From contig NZ_OENA01000016.1 in NCBI RefSeq assembly GCF_900239185.1, positions 40,699 through 104,698 of the forward strand: a stretch of DNA of 64,000 nt, read 5' to 3'. Position numbers and translations under genes: made by a program. Positions 19,072 to 27,921 of the stretch are shown here, piece after piece (the first letter of the stretch is position 1; each line of letters starts with the position of its first letter). The stretch is from Tenacibaculum finnmarkense. GTDB taxonomy: Bacteria > Bacteroidota > Bacteroidia > Flavobacteriales > Flavobacteriaceae. Under the pieces are notes generated by a model. That model was not told where the DNA came from. It was given only the letters and a program-made list of their open reading frames with translations, and did not search any database.

Positions 19072-19572
19072 TTATAAAAAATTTACTAATTCTTTTTTAA
19101 AAACTTGTAAAGCCTTTGAAATATGGGCTTCTACAGTTTTTATTGATATATTTTTGATAGATGCTATTTCGGCATAAGTATGCCCTTTATCTCTTGAAAG
19201 CTTAAAAATTTCAATTGTTTTTTGAGGAAGTAACGTATATATATCTTCTATTTTTTTCAACAATTCCCATTCATTACTTATTTCTTGTTCAATATCTTTA
19301 TTTAAAATATATAGATTTAAGTGCTTCTTTTTTACGCTTTCTTTTCTAAAATGATCTACAATTTTATTTTTTAACGTTATAATTAAAAAAGACTCTATAG
19401 AACGATGCTTTATTTTCATCGAATCTATATTTTCCCATAACTTTATAAAAGTGTCTTGTAATAAATCATTCGAAATACTTTCATCTTTCAGTATTCTGAT
19501 AGCATACTTATATAACTTTCCATAATAGTTATCAAACAACGCTGAAAAATCTACCTTTTCTTTTAATTTCAT
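19072..19572 (-). CDS. ECF-type RNA polymerase sigma factor (FecI-like)
   Basis: The ATG at 19572 is preferred over the TTG one codon earlier, giving 166 residues. Region 2 (about 10-75, with LFDNYYGKLYKYAIRI and DLLQDTFIKLWENI) and region 4 (about 110-160, LPQKTIEIFKLSRDKGHTYAE then a helix-turn-helix) are present, with no region 1 or 3. This is the sigma-70 family, Bacteroidetes FecI-like group. With the downstream fecR, TonB receptor and DUF4249 genes it makes a self-contained surface signalling and uptake unit. It probably activates transcription of the receptor genes and perhaps itself. Confidence 0.92.
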   Translation of the reverse strand: MKLKEKVDFSALFDNYYGKLYKYAIRILKDESISNDLLQDTFIKLWENIDSMKIKHRSIESFLIITLKNKIVDHFRKESVKKKHLNLYILNKDIEQEISNEWELLKKIEDIYTLLPQKTIEIFKLSRDKGHTYAEIASIKNISIKTVEAHISKALQVFKKELVNFL

Positions 19573-19756
19573 CAATTTTTTATGCTAAAAACTCACTTAA
19601 TACGTTCTTTTAAATACCCTTAAATAAAATTCATCTTCTTTTTATTCAAGCTTATTAGAAAAATATTTTACTTTATTCATACTACTAAATATCTTATTTT
19701 TGTCTTTTTTAAGTAAGTAATAAAAATACAATACTTAGCAACTAATATAATAACTA

Positions 19757-19805
19757 TTTTAAAACTACTTTTAATTAGTTGTTTTTTAATGATTATTTAA
19801 CAAAA
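19757..19805 (+). repeat. 49-bp direct repeat, right copy, in the alaS 5' region
   Basis: Matches 14194-14242 with one mismatch in 49 bases. It ends 18 bases before the alaS start codon, so it is probably part of the alaS leader. Because the left copy sits near the M23 gene, the pair marks the edges of the intervening locus. Confidence 0.9.
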
Positions 19806-19823
19806 TTTTCGAGCTCAAAACAT

Positions 19824-22454
19824 ATGAAATCTCAAGAAATAAGATCAAAATTTTTAGAATTCTACAAGTCTAAAAATCATGCTATCGTTCCATCTTCGCC
19901 AATGGTGTTAAAGAACGACCCTACTTTAATGTTTGTAAATGCAGGAATGGTTCCTTTTAAAGAATATTTTTTAGGCCAGAAAAAAATAGTGGATGCTAGA
20001 GTTGCCGATTCTCAAAAATGTTTACGTGTTTCAGGGAAACATAACGATTTAGAAGAGGTTGGAAAAGACACCTATCACCACACCTTATTTGAAATGCTTG
20101 GAAACTGGTCTTTTGGTGATTATTTCAAAAAAGAAGCCATTTCTTGGGCATGGGAATTATTGACTGAAGTTTATAAAATAGACAAAGACATTTTATATGT
20201 TACTATTTTTGAAGGTGATGAAAAAGAAGGTTTAGCAAAAGATACAGAAGCATATGATATTTGGAAACAATACATTGCTGAAGACCGTATTTTATTAGGA
20301 AATAAAAAAGATAATTTCTGGGAAATGGGCGCACAAGGACCTTGTGGACCTTGTTCTGAAATTCATATTGATATTCGCTCTGCGGATGAAAAAGCAAAAG
20401 TTTCAGGAGCATCTTTGGTAAATTTAGACCATCCACACGTAGTAGAAGTTTGGAACTTAGTTTTCATGCAATTCAACCGTAAAGCTGATGGAAGTTTAGA
20501 AAACTTACCTAAAACACATATCGATACTGGTATGGGATTTGAGCGTTTATGTATGGCTTTACAAGGCGTACAATCTAATTATGATACTGATGTTTTTACG
20601 CCGATTATTAGAGAAATTCAAACTATTACAGGCGTAAAATATGAAGATTCATCAGTTGCAGATGATCAAACAGATATCGCAATTCGTGTAATTGCCGATC
20701 ATGTTCGTGCTGTAGCATTTTCTATTGCCGATGGTCAATTACCTAGTAATACTGGCGCAGGTTATGTTATCCGAAGAATATTAAGAAGAGCTATTCGTTA
20801 CGGTTTTACGTTCTTAAATCAGAAAGAACCTTTTATCTATAAATTGGTAGCCACTTTAAGCGACCAAATGGGTGATGCTTTTCCTGAAATAAAAGCACAA
20901 GAGCTATTAGCTAGAAATGTTATTAAAGAAGAAGAACAATCTTTCTTAAAAACATTAGAACAAGGGTTATTATTACTAGATACTATGACAGCTAATGCTG
21001 GAAACAAAGTAATTTCTGGTAAAAAAGTATTTGAATTAAAAGATACGTATGGTTTTCCTGAAGATTTAACGGCATTAGTTTTATCTGAAAAAGGATTAGA
21101 CTATAATAAAGAAGAATATCAAGAAGCTTTAAAACAACAGCAAAACCGAGGAAGAGAAGCTACCGCTATTCAAACCGACGATTGGAATGTTTTAATTGAA
21201 GATGATCAGGAAGAATTTATTGGGTACGACACTTTAACTGCTGATGTTAAATTAACTCGATACAGAAAAGTAACCACTAAAAAAGATGGTGAACAATATC
21301 AATTAGTTTTTAACATGACTCCTTTTTATCCTGAAGGCGGTGGGCAAGTTGGTGATGTTGGTTATATAGAAACCGCAAATGGCGATGTTGTTTATATGAT
21401 AAACACCAAAAAAGAAAACAACTTAATTATTCATTACACCAAGAATTTACCTGAAAATTTATCAGAAAAATTTAAAGCAGTAGTAAATAAAAATGCGAGA
21501 GATTTATCGGCAAGTAATCATACTGCTACGCATTTATTACACCAGGCTTTACGTACCATTTTAGGAACTCATGTTGAACAAAAAGGTTCGCTTGTAAGCC
21601 CTAAACATTTACGTTTCGATTTTTCTCATTTCTCTAAAGTAACTTCGGATGAATTACAAGAAATTGAAGATTTTGTAAATGCTCGTATTCGTGAAAACTT
21701 AAGCCTAGTTGAACAAAGAAACATTCCGATGCAACAAGCTATTGATCAAGGGGCTATTGCTTTATTTGGCGAAAAATATGGCGATGCCGTAAGAGCCATT
21801 AAATTTGGGCAATCGGTAGAATTATGTGGAGGAACTCACGTTCCACAAACTGGTGATATTTGGCATTTTAAAATAAAATCGGAAGGTGCTGTTGCTTCAG
21901 GAATTAGAAGAATTGAAGCAATTACAAATGTAGCTGTTGGTAATTATTTTGAAGATGTTGAACGTAACTTTACTGATATAAAACAACTATTTAAAAACCC
22001 TAAAGATGTTGTAAAATCGGTAACTAATTTACAAGATGAAAACGCTACTTTAAAAAAGCAAGTAGAACAGTTACTTAAAGAAAAAGCTGAAAATTTATCG
22101 GGTGAATTGAGAAATCAATTACAAGAAGTAAACGGTGTGCAATTTTTAGCGACTAAAGTTGCTTTAGATGCGAACGGAATCAAAAACTTAGCATTTGCCT
22201 TAGGAAAAGATTTTAAAAATTTATTCTTATTCTTTGCCTCTTCTGAAAAAGCAGATAAAGCAATGTTAACTTGTTATATTTCGAAAGAATTAGCTGCAGA
22301 ACGTGGTTACGATGCTGGTAAAGTTGTTAGAGAATTAGGAAAACTAATCCACGGTGGTGGTGGTGGACAGAATTTCTTTGCAACTGCTGGAGGTAAAAAT
22401 CCTGGCGGAATTCCAAAGGCTTTAGAAAAAGCGAAAGAATATATTGTTTCGTAA
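19824..22454 (+). CDS. alaS: Alanyl-tRNA synthetase
   Basis: Charges tRNA-Ala. The start is the ATG at 19824 ([19 protein letters not shown]), which matches the usual N-terminus; the open frame extends 45 bases upstream into the 49-bp repeat. The 876-residue protein has the class II catalytic core (about 1-240, with [11 protein letters not shown] and [10 protein letters not shown]), the tRNA recognition domain, the editing domain with [12 protein letters not shown] and the zinc motif ending CGGTH, and a C-terminal DHHA1/Gly-rich domain ([15 protein letters not shown]). It is complete, normal in length and an essential gene. Confidence 0.98.
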   Translation: MKSQEIRSKFLEFYKSKNHAIVPSSPMVLKNDPTLMFVNAGMVPFKEYFLGQKKIVDARVADSQKCLRVSGKHNDLEEVGKDTYHHTLFEMLGNWSFGDYFKKEAISWAWELLTEVYKIDKDILYVTIFEGDEKEGLAKDTEAYDIWKQYIAEDRILLGNKKDNFWEMGAQGPCGPCSEIHIDIRSADEKAKVSGASLVNLDHPHVVEVWNLVFMQFNRKADGSLENLPKTHIDTGMGFERLCMALQGVQSNYDTDVFTPIIREIQTITGVKYEDSSVADDQTDIAIRVIADHVRAVAFSIADGQLPSNTGAGYVIRRILRRAIRYGFTFLNQKEPFIYKLVATLSDQMGDAFPEIKAQELLARNVIKEEEQSFLKTLEQGLLLLDTMTANAGNKVISGKKVFELKDTYGFPEDLTALVLSEKGLDYNKEEYQEALKQQQNRGREATAIQTDDWNVLIEDDQEEFIGYDTLTADVKLTRYRKVTTKKDGEQYQLVFNMTPFYPEGGGQVGDVGYIETANGDVVYMINTKKENNLIIHYTKNLPENLSEKFKAVVNKNARDLSASNHTATHLLHQALRTILGTHVEQKGSLVSPKHLRFDFSHFSKVTSDELQEIEDFVNARIRENLSLVEQRNIPMQQAIDQGAIALFGEKYGDAVRAIKFGQSVELCGGTHVPQTGDIWHFKIKSEGAVASGIRRIEAITNVAVGNYFEDVERNFTDIKQLFKNPKDVVKSVTNLQDENATLKKQVEQLLKEKAENLSGELRNQLQEVNGVQFLATKVALDANGIKNLAFALGKDFKNLFLFFASSEKADKAMLTCYISKELAAERGYDAGKVVRELGKLIHGGGGGQNFFATAGGKNPGGIPKALEKAKEYIVS

Positions 22455-22478
22455 AAATAAAAAAGATAGCAGAAATTT

Positions 22479-22565
22479 CTAACCCCGATTGAAGCATTTG
22501 TTTGAGCTATTTTTTGATTTTTCTTCAAAAAAAGCGAGTGCGGAAAGCGGGAAATAGCTTCAAAT
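22479..22565 (+). repeat. Dispersed 84-88 bp structured repeat, copy 2
   Basis: Located between the convergent alaS and photolyase genes. It is the most diverged copy: the hairpin begins GCTA rather than GCTCC and its 3' arm reads AAAGC rather than AAGAGC, and the outer arm reads aaatagcttc. These changes keep most of the pairing. Confidence 0.82.
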
Positions 22566-22585
22566 AATTATAAAAAACAACTTCA

Positions 22586-22619
22586 AAAAGGTTCAAAGAT
22601 TTAATTCTTTGAACCTTTT
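22586..22619 (-). terminator. Bidirectional terminator between alaS and the photolyase operon
   Basis: AAAAGGTTCAAAGA at 22586-22599 pairs perfectly over 14 bases with TCTTTGAACCTTTT at 22606-22619. A-rich and T-rich flanks fit termination in both directions. It closes the long minus-strand operon ending at 22630 and can also stop transcripts from alaS. Confidence 0.8.
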
Positions 22620-22629
22620 AATTTTGCAA

Positions 22630-23916
22630 TTAATTTAAGGCTTCTTTATAAGTCGAAATTGCTCTTTTTCTGGCAAATTTATGTTCAACCATTGGCTGTG
22701 GATAAGTTAACTCATCAAAATTTTTAATCCATTTTCGAATATATTGTAACTCTTTATCGAACTTTTTTAATTGTGCTTCAGGGTTAAAAACTCTAAAATA
22801 TGGCGCAGCATCGCAACCCGTTCCTGCTGACCACTGCCAGTTTCCATTGTTTGCTGATAATTCGTAATCTAATAGTTTTTCAGCAAAATAAGCTTCGCCC
22901 CAACGCCAATCAATTAACAGATGTTTACATAAAAAACCTGCCGTAATCATGCGTACCCGATTGTGCATATAACCCGTTTTATTTAACTGTCGCATGCCTG
23001 CATCGACCATCGGATAACCAGTTTCTCCTTTACACCATTTTTCAAATTCGGCTTCGTTATTTCTCCACGGAACGGCATCGTATTTTTGCTTAAAATTATT
23101 CGTAACCACTTTGGGAAAATGAAATAATACTTGCATAAAAAATTCTCGCCAAATCAGTTCGTTTAAAAAAGTTGCATTGGTTTTTAAAGCAAATTGCACC
23201 ATTTTACGAACACTTACCAATCCGAAACGAAAATAAGGCGATAAATAAGATGTTTTATCGATAAAAGGAAAATCACGAATTTCATCATAATTCGCTAAAT
23301 TTGATAAATTATAAGGGGTTACTTTTATACTACTTTCGTTAAATCCTATAAATTTTAAAGAAGGTATTTCTGATGTAAATTGATAAAAATTATTAAAATT
23401 TATATCATAATTTTTTAAATCTTCTTCGGCATTAAATTTCTGCAACCACTTATTTTTATAGGGCGTGTAAACCGTATATGGCAATCCGTCATTTTTGGTA
23501 ACCTCAGCTTTTTCAAAAATAACTTGGTCTTTATAACTTAAAAAATCAATGGATTTTGATTTTAAAAAATCATGAATTTCTGCATCTCTTTGTAAGGCAT
23601 ACGGTTCGTAATCTTTATTGGTATAAACTGCTGAAATATCAAATTCTGATGTTATTGTTTTCCAAACTTCAAGAGGATTTCCTTTTTTTATCAATAAAGA
23701 CGAACCGATTGCTTTTAAATCGGTATCTAATTGCTCTAATGTTTGATAAATAAAGGAAACTCGGGCATCGTTTTTTGGTAAATTATCTAGAATTTCTTCA
23801 TCAAAAATAAATATTGGCACTACTTTATTTGATGAATTTAAGGCGTTAAATAAGGCTACATTATCTTCTAAACGCAAATCTCTACGAAACCAAAATATCG
23901 CTAATTTATTTACCAT
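22630..23916 (-). CDS. phr: Deoxyribodipyrimidine photolyase (cryptochrome/photolyase family, class I type)
   Basis: Repairs UV-induced pyrimidine dimers with blue light and FAD. The 428-residue protein has the N-terminal antenna-binding Rossmann domain (FWFRRDLRLEDN at about 9-20), the conserved TVYTPYKNKW (about 147-156), and the FAD domain with LNELIWREFF, PMVDAGMRQLNKTGYMHNRVRM and the Trp-rich LSANNGNWQWSAGTGCDAAPYFRVFNP. It overlaps the upstream SRPBCC gene by 11 bases and is the last gene of the long minus-strand operon that starts with the carotenoid genes. This supports a common light response. Confidence 0.95.
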   Translation of the reverse strand: MVNKLAIFWFRRDLRLEDNVALFNALNSSNKVVPIFIFDEEILDNLPKNDARVSFIYQTLEQLDTDLKAIGSSLLIKKGNPLEVWKTITSEFDISAVYTNKDYEPYALQRDAEIHDFLKSKSIDFLSYKDQVIFEKAEVTKNDGLPYTVYTPYKNKWLQKFNAEEDLKNYDINFNNFYQFTSEIPSLKFIGFNESSIKVTPYNLSNLANYDEIRDFPFIDKTSYLSPYFRFGLVSVRKMVQFALKTNATFLNELIWREFFMQVLFHFPKVVTNNFKQKYDAVPWRNNEAEFEKWCKGETGYPMVDAGMRQLNKTGYMHNRVRMITAGFLCKHLLIDWRWGEAYFAEKLLDYELSANNGNWQWSAGTGCDAAPYFRVFNPEAQLKKFDKELQYIRKWIKNFDELTYPQPMVEHKFARKRAISTYKEALN

Positions 23917-24391
23917 TAAACATTTTTTCTAAAATTATAAATCGATATTCGAAAATACTTTTTAATTGTTTTTTGATAAAAAGAGCTTGTGCTATATGTC
24001 CTAAAAAACCGAACGGTATTTTATATGAAATTTTATCTTTCATTAAGGTATTTCCGTTTGGCAAAGCTTCAAAAAAATGTTCGTGATGCCACATTGAATA
24101 AGGTCCGAAACGTTGCTCATCAATAAAAAAAACTTGTTCTTTTACTTGCGTTATTTCTGTTACCCAATTTGTTTTCACAAACGGAACAGGCGATACTTTA
24201 TACGTTATTATTTGCCCAGGATATGCTTTTTCATCAACTTTTGAAGTGATATTAAAACCCATTTTTTTGGGTGTAATTTTGGCTAAATTTTCTGGTGATG
24301 AAAAATAATCCCACGCTTTTGCTAACGGCATTTTTAATTCTTGTGCTGTTTCTAGGGTATAAATTCCTGAGTGTTTTTTAAAATTCATCAT
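23906..24391 (-). CDS. SRPBCC family protein (START-like ligand-binding fold)
   Basis: A 161-residue single-domain protein of the SRPBCC/polyketide cyclase-like superfamily (LPLAKAWDYFSSPENLAKITPKKMGF near the N-terminus, FGPYSMWHHEHFFEAL in the middle). These proteins form a hydrophobic pocket for lipids or aromatic ligands, and several are annotated as cell-division inhibitors without good proof. The start is one of two adjacent ATGs. It overlaps phr by 11 bases and directly abuts the glutathione peroxidase gene. SRPBCC genes next to photolyase recur in light-induced clusters of other bacteria. Confidence 0.82.
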   Translation of the reverse strand: MMNFKKHSGIYTLETAQELKMPLAKAWDYFSSPENLAKITPKKMGFNITSKVDEKAYPGQIITYKVSPVPFVKTNWVTEITQVKEQVFFIDEQRFGPYSMWHHEHFFEALPNGNTLMKDKISYKIPFGFLGHIAQALFIKKQLKSIFEYRFIILEKMFNGK

Positions 24392-24958
24392 TTATAAAAG
24401 ACTTGTTATTTTAGAACTCATTGGTTTTGTAATTGAATAGAAAACATCAATTAATCGACCTTCTTCATCCACTAAATATTTTTGAAAATTCCATTTTACA
24501 GACGAATCCATTTTTGCATTTTTTTCTTTTTCAGTTAACCATTCATATAACGGATGTTTCTCTTCTCCTTTAACGGCTATTTTTTCGGTTAATGGAAAAT
24601 CGACTCCAAAATTTAACCTACAAAACGATTTTATTTCTGATGCCTCTCCAGGTTCTTGTGCTCCAAATTGATTACACGGCAAACCGATGACTACTAATTT
24701 ATCAGTATATTTTGATGATAATTCTTGTAATCCATCATATTGCTTGGTAAATCCACATTTAGAGGCAACATTTACAAATAATATTTTTTTACCTTTGTAT
24801 TGATTTAAATCTAATTTTTTTCCATCAATTCCTTTAATTTCTATATCGTATAAAGATTGATTAGGAGATACTGTTTCTGAATTTGATAAAAAACTAAATA
24901 ATGCCATAATTACTAGTATTGATAAAGTTATAAGTAAAGTTATTTTAAGTGTTTTCAT
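24392..24958 (-). CDS. Glutathione peroxidase family protein (Cys type), membrane-anchored or exported
   Basis: A thiol peroxidase of 188 residues that should reduce hydroperoxides. The peroxidatic residue is Cys68 in NVASKCGFT rather than selenocysteine; the remaining conserved segments are GLPCNQFGAQEPG (with the catalytic Gln and a second Cys) and KWNFQKYLVDEEG (with the Trp and Asn). Residues 5-24 are hydrophobic, a signal peptide or anchor, so it likely acts at or outside the inner membrane. Cys-type members usually use thioredoxin rather than glutathione. It abuts both neighbours without a gap inside the operon, fitting a role against lipid peroxides formed under light. Confidence 0.93.
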   Translation of the reverse strand: MKTLKITLLITLSILVIMALFSFLSNSETVSPNQSLYDIEIKGIDGKKLDLNQYKGKKILFVNVASKCGFTKQYDGLQELSSKYTDKLVVIGLPCNQFGAQEPGEASEIKSFCRLNFGVDFPLTEKIAVKGEEKHPLYEWLTEKEKNAKMDSSVKWNFQKYLVDEEGRLIDVFYSITKPMSSKITSLL

Positions 24959-25483
24959 TTATTGAAGTGTTATTTTTTCTATGGATATATTAAAATTTTC
25001 GTTCTTTTTATTACCTATCAAAATTGCAATTTCTGAAATGGTAGTTGCTGAATAATTTGGTACATCAACTAAATTACCTCTAGATGAGGCATAAAATTTA
25101 TGTAAAGGCAAAATAATTTCTTCTGATTTATTGGTCGTTTCAAAGGATTGCACATACCAAAAACGCTGGTCTTCTTTGGCTTCTATTCTAAACTGATAAC
25201 TTTTACCATCGCCTTTTAACTTTATAATTAGATTTGTTTTTTTATCATCAAAATTAATAGCGATAGGTAATCTTGTCATTGCAAAACCTCCGTTATTATC
25301 TAAAGAAACAGCTCCCGAAAAAACAAGTTGTTTATCAGTATTCAATTTCATAGATGATGTTGATACGCCTCCCATAACATCATCATTTGTTATAATCCAG
25401 TTTTGGGGAATTGTATTTTTATCAAAAATTATTACTTCATCATTCATACATAAAAAAATAGTGAATAAAATTAGCCATTTCAT
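24959..25483 (-). CDS. CIA30 family protein
   Basis: A 174-residue protein with a short hydrophobic N-terminus that may be a signal peptide and one CIA30 jelly-roll domain (WIITNDDVMGGVSTSS at about 28-43, LDNNGGFAMTRLP at about 61-73, SYQFRIEAKEDQ and later YVQSFETT). CIA30 was named after an assembly factor of mitochondrial complex I, but bacterial members occur outside that context and their function is open. The fold resembles carbohydrate-binding modules. Its stop and the gpx start are directly adjacent, so the products are made together. Confidence 0.85.
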   Translation of the reverse strand: MKWLILFTIFLCMNDEVIIFDKNTIPQNWIITNDDVMGGVSTSSMKLNTDKQLVFSGAVSLDNNGGFAMTRLPIAINFDDKKTNLIIKLKGDGKSYQFRIEAKEDQRFWYVQSFETTNKSEEIILPLHKFYASSRGNLVDVPNYSATTISEIAILIGNKKNENFNISIEKITLQ

Positions 25484-25493
25484 TCGAGTACAA

Positions 25494-26171
25494 TTATAAT
25501 TTTACACTTACAATTCCTGCATCCATAGGAATAATTTGTCCTGTTATTGAACTTGCATCCTCTGATAATAAATAACTAGCCAAACCTGCTACTTCTTGTG
25601 GCGTTAAATATTTTTTTAGCGGATGCCTGTCTTGCATACTTTCTTGCTGCTTTTCGTTTCTTAACAAACGTTTTGCAAGTGGTGTATCTGTTACGGTTGG
25701 AGCAATCGCATTAAAACGAATTTTAGTTGCATACTCTGCCGCTAACGATTTTGTTAACCCTTCAACTGCCGATTTACTTGTTGCAATACTTGCATGAAAT
25801 GGCATTCCTAAAGCAGAAGCAACTGTACTAAATAGTACAACACTTCCGTTGTTTTTTGCCAAACTAGTTTCGTATGCTTTTAAAGTATTGATTGCACCTA
25901 CAACATTAATTTCAAAATCAGTTTTAAAATCGGCAACTTTAAGTCGCGTAAATGATTTTAAATTGATACTTCCAGGACAATATACCAATCCATTAATATC
26001 TTTTAAAACTGGTAATTCATCATTTAAAACATCGCATGAATAATGAGTTACATTTTCATGTTCTTCGGGTGCTGTTCTACTTATATTGATAATTTTATGT
26101 GTATCTTTTAATTTATTTACAATAGCTTTTCCGATACCCGAGCTACCTCCTACTACTACAATTGTTTTCAT
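25494..26171 (-). CDS. Atypical SDR family protein lacking the catalytic Tyr
   Basis: A 225-residue short-chain dehydrogenase/reductase with the nucleotide-binding motif GGSSGIG at 8-14 and the structural SLAAEYA and NAIAPTVTDTPLA segments. In the active-site region HASIATSK the Lys is at 133, but the residue four positions before it, normally Tyr, is Ile129. I recall the same form (FHSQVAASK) in related proteins from light-regulated clusters, so the change looks like a family trait and not decay. It may bind NADP without ordinary alcohol dehydrogenase chemistry. It is 10 bases upstream of the CIA30 gene in the operon. Confidence 0.85.
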   Translation of the reverse strand: MKTIVVVGGSSGIGKAIVNKLKDTHKIINISRTAPEEHENVTHYSCDVLNDELPVLKDINGLVYCPGSINLKSFTRLKVADFKTDFEINVVGAINTLKAYETSLAKNNGSVVLFSTVASALGMPFHASIATSKSAVEGLTKSLAAEYATKIRFNAIAPTVTDTPLAKRLLRNEKQQESMQDRHPLKKYLTPQEVAGLASYLLSEDASSITGQIIPMDAGIVSVKL

Positions 26172-26204
26172 ATTTTATATATTTATGATTAGCAGTTATT
26201 TTAT

Positions 26205-26471
26205 TTATCGCTTAGAAACTTTATTATTACTGATACTTTTTTGCCTTGTACATTTGAACCTTCCTTTTTCGAAAATTCGTTTTGCTTGATGTTTGGTTGA
26301 ACGACCTTGAACTCTTGCTCTCCATAATTTAAAACTAGATAGCTTTAATTCTTTACGCATTAATTCGATTACTTGTTGTTCTTTTAAACCAAACTGAAAC
26401 TTTATAGCATCGAATGTGGTTCTATCTTCCCAAGCCATTTCTATTATTCTATCTATATCTCTGTGATTCAT
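26205..26471 (-). CDS. TIGR03643/DUF2805 family small protein
   Basis: An 88-residue basic protein with the family pattern IDRIIEMAWEDRTTFDAI (about 8-25), FGLKEQQVIELMR and LWRARVQGRSTKH. The predicted helices and many Arg/Lys residues suggest a helix-turn-helix-like nucleic-acid binding protein, but no function is established. It lies in the light-stress operon 9 bases after the DUF2867 gene and 33 before the SDR gene. I recall the same company (photolyase, SDR, DUF2867) in other bacteria with LitR/CarH regulators. Confidence 0.85.
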   Translation of the reverse strand: MNHRDIDRIIEMAWEDRTTFDAIKFQFGLKEQQVIELMRKELKLSSFKLWRARVQGRSTKHQAKRIFEKGRFKCTRQKSISNNKVSKR

Positions 26472-26480
26472 AATTTTTGA

Positions 26481-27899
26481 TTATTTTTTTACCAAAGCGT
26501 TTATCATTCCTTTAAATACAAAAGCATGAAATGGTAAAACGGAATACCAATACAAACGCCCTAAAACACCTTTAGGTCTGAAAACTGCTTTTTGATGTAA
26601 AGTGTCATTTACTATTTTGAATTCTAACCAAGCTTCGCCAGGTAATTTCATTTCTGCAAACAACAAGAGTCTTTTTTCTTTTTTATCAGCCAATAAAACA
26701 CGCCAAAAATCTAATGGGTCACCAGCTTCTAAAGATGTATTATGTGTTCTTCCTCTACGCAAGCCAACTCCTCCGAAAATTTTATCGGCATAACCTCTTA
26801 TTTTCCATAACCAATTAAAACTATACCAACCGTTTTTCCCTCCAATTGACCAAATTTTATCAAGAGTAAAAGCATCATCGGTAACTTTTACAGTACGTTT
26901 ATCTACAAAACAACCATATTGTGGTATTTGAATATGATCAGATAATTGAGCTTGAAAAACACCGCTACTAATCGCATCTTTCCAACTTGATATTACAGCG
27001 TTTTGTTCTATTCGTTGAAAAGCTAAATCAACCGATTCTTTATAAGAAATAGGCGATATATTTAAAATTTGATTAATATTACTTGGCTTGGCAATTACCT
27101 CAACTTTCATACTATCCACCAAAGCTTGTGCTAAATTAAAAGACGTAGAGGTTACAAAATACAACCAATACGATGATAATTTTGGCGTTAAAAGTGGTAG
27201 TGTTAAAATGTAACGTTTAAAGCCTCTTACTTCTGAAAATTGTAAAAGCATTTCTTTATAAGTAAGCACTTCTGTACCGCAAATATCAAACGATTTGTTA
27301 TACAATTTTTCATTTCCAACGGCACGTTCTAAAAAAGTTAATACATCTCTAATTGCAATTGGTTGCGATTTTGTATTCAACCATTTTGGCGTAACCATTA
27401 CGGGCAACTTTTCAACAATATCTCTAATAATTTCAAAGGATGCACTACCGCTTCCAACAATAATTCCTGCTCTAAAAGTGGTAAGTGCATATTTTTTTGA
27501 AGCTAAATTTTTCTCTACCTGAAAACGAGAAGCCAAATGCTTAGACAAAGAACTATCATTTACAATACCACTTAAATAAATGACTTGTTTACAGTTTGTT
27601 TTTTCGACAATATTTTTAAAATTCTTGGCACAAGTTTGCTCTAAATCTTCAAAATTAGTAGCATCCGTAGCCATTGAATGAATTAAATAATACGCAACAT
27701 CAATATCCGAAGGAAAAACAATTTGTTCGGTTTGTAAAAAATCAACTTTTATAAACGAGATATTCTCTTTATGTTCTATTTCATCAGGAATTCGTTTTAA
27801 ATCACGGACACAGCATACTAATTCATGACCTGCATCTAATAATTTTAATACCAATCTTTTTGCTATATATCCTGTTGTTCCTGTGATTAAAATTTTCAT
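26481..27899 (-). CDS. NAD(P)-binding SDR protein with C-terminal DUF2867 domain
   Basis: A 472-residue two-domain protein. Residues 1-300 form an extended/atypical SDR Rossmann domain (ITGTTGYIAKRLVLKLL at 4-20, DVAYYLIHSMA at about 67-77). Residues 310-472 form a DUF2867 domain (VKVTDDAFTLDKIWSIGGKNGWYSFNWLWKIRG, PGEAWLEFKI). The family is often called a DUF2867-containing NAD-dependent epimerase; substrate unknown. It lies within the operon, 22 bases after the flavin reductase-like gene. Confidence 0.85.
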   Translation of the reverse strand: MKILITGTTGYIAKRLVLKLLDAGHELVCCVRDLKRIPDEIEHKENISFIKVDFLQTEQIVFPSDIDVAYYLIHSMATDATNFEDLEQTCAKNFKNIVEKTNCKQVIYLSGIVNDSSLSKHLASRFQVEKNLASKKYALTTFRAGIIVGSGSASFEIIRDIVEKLPVMVTPKWLNTKSQPIAIRDVLTFLERAVGNEKLYNKSFDICGTEVLTYKEMLLQFSEVRGFKRYILTLPLLTPKLSSYWLYFVTSTSFNLAQALVDSMKVEVIAKPSNINQILNISPISYKESVDLAFQRIEQNAVISSWKDAISSGVFQAQLSDHIQIPQYGCFVDKRTVKVTDDAFTLDKIWSIGGKNGWYSFNWLWKIRGYADKIFGGVGLRRGRTHNTSLEAGDPLDFWRVLLADKKEKRLLLFAEMKLPGEAWLEFKIVNDTLHQKAVFRPKGVLGRLYWYSVLPFHAFVFKGMINALVKK

Positions 27900-27921
27900 T
27901 TTCTTGATGTTTTACATTCGT

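Noticed and set aside
14194..19805. Composite transposon
   Set aside because: No transposase or integrase gene and no terminal inverted repeats were seen; only the direct repeat supports insertion.
19779..19823. N-terminal extension of alaS
   Set aside because: It is encoded by the 49-bp repeat and the leader; homologous sequence starts at 19824.
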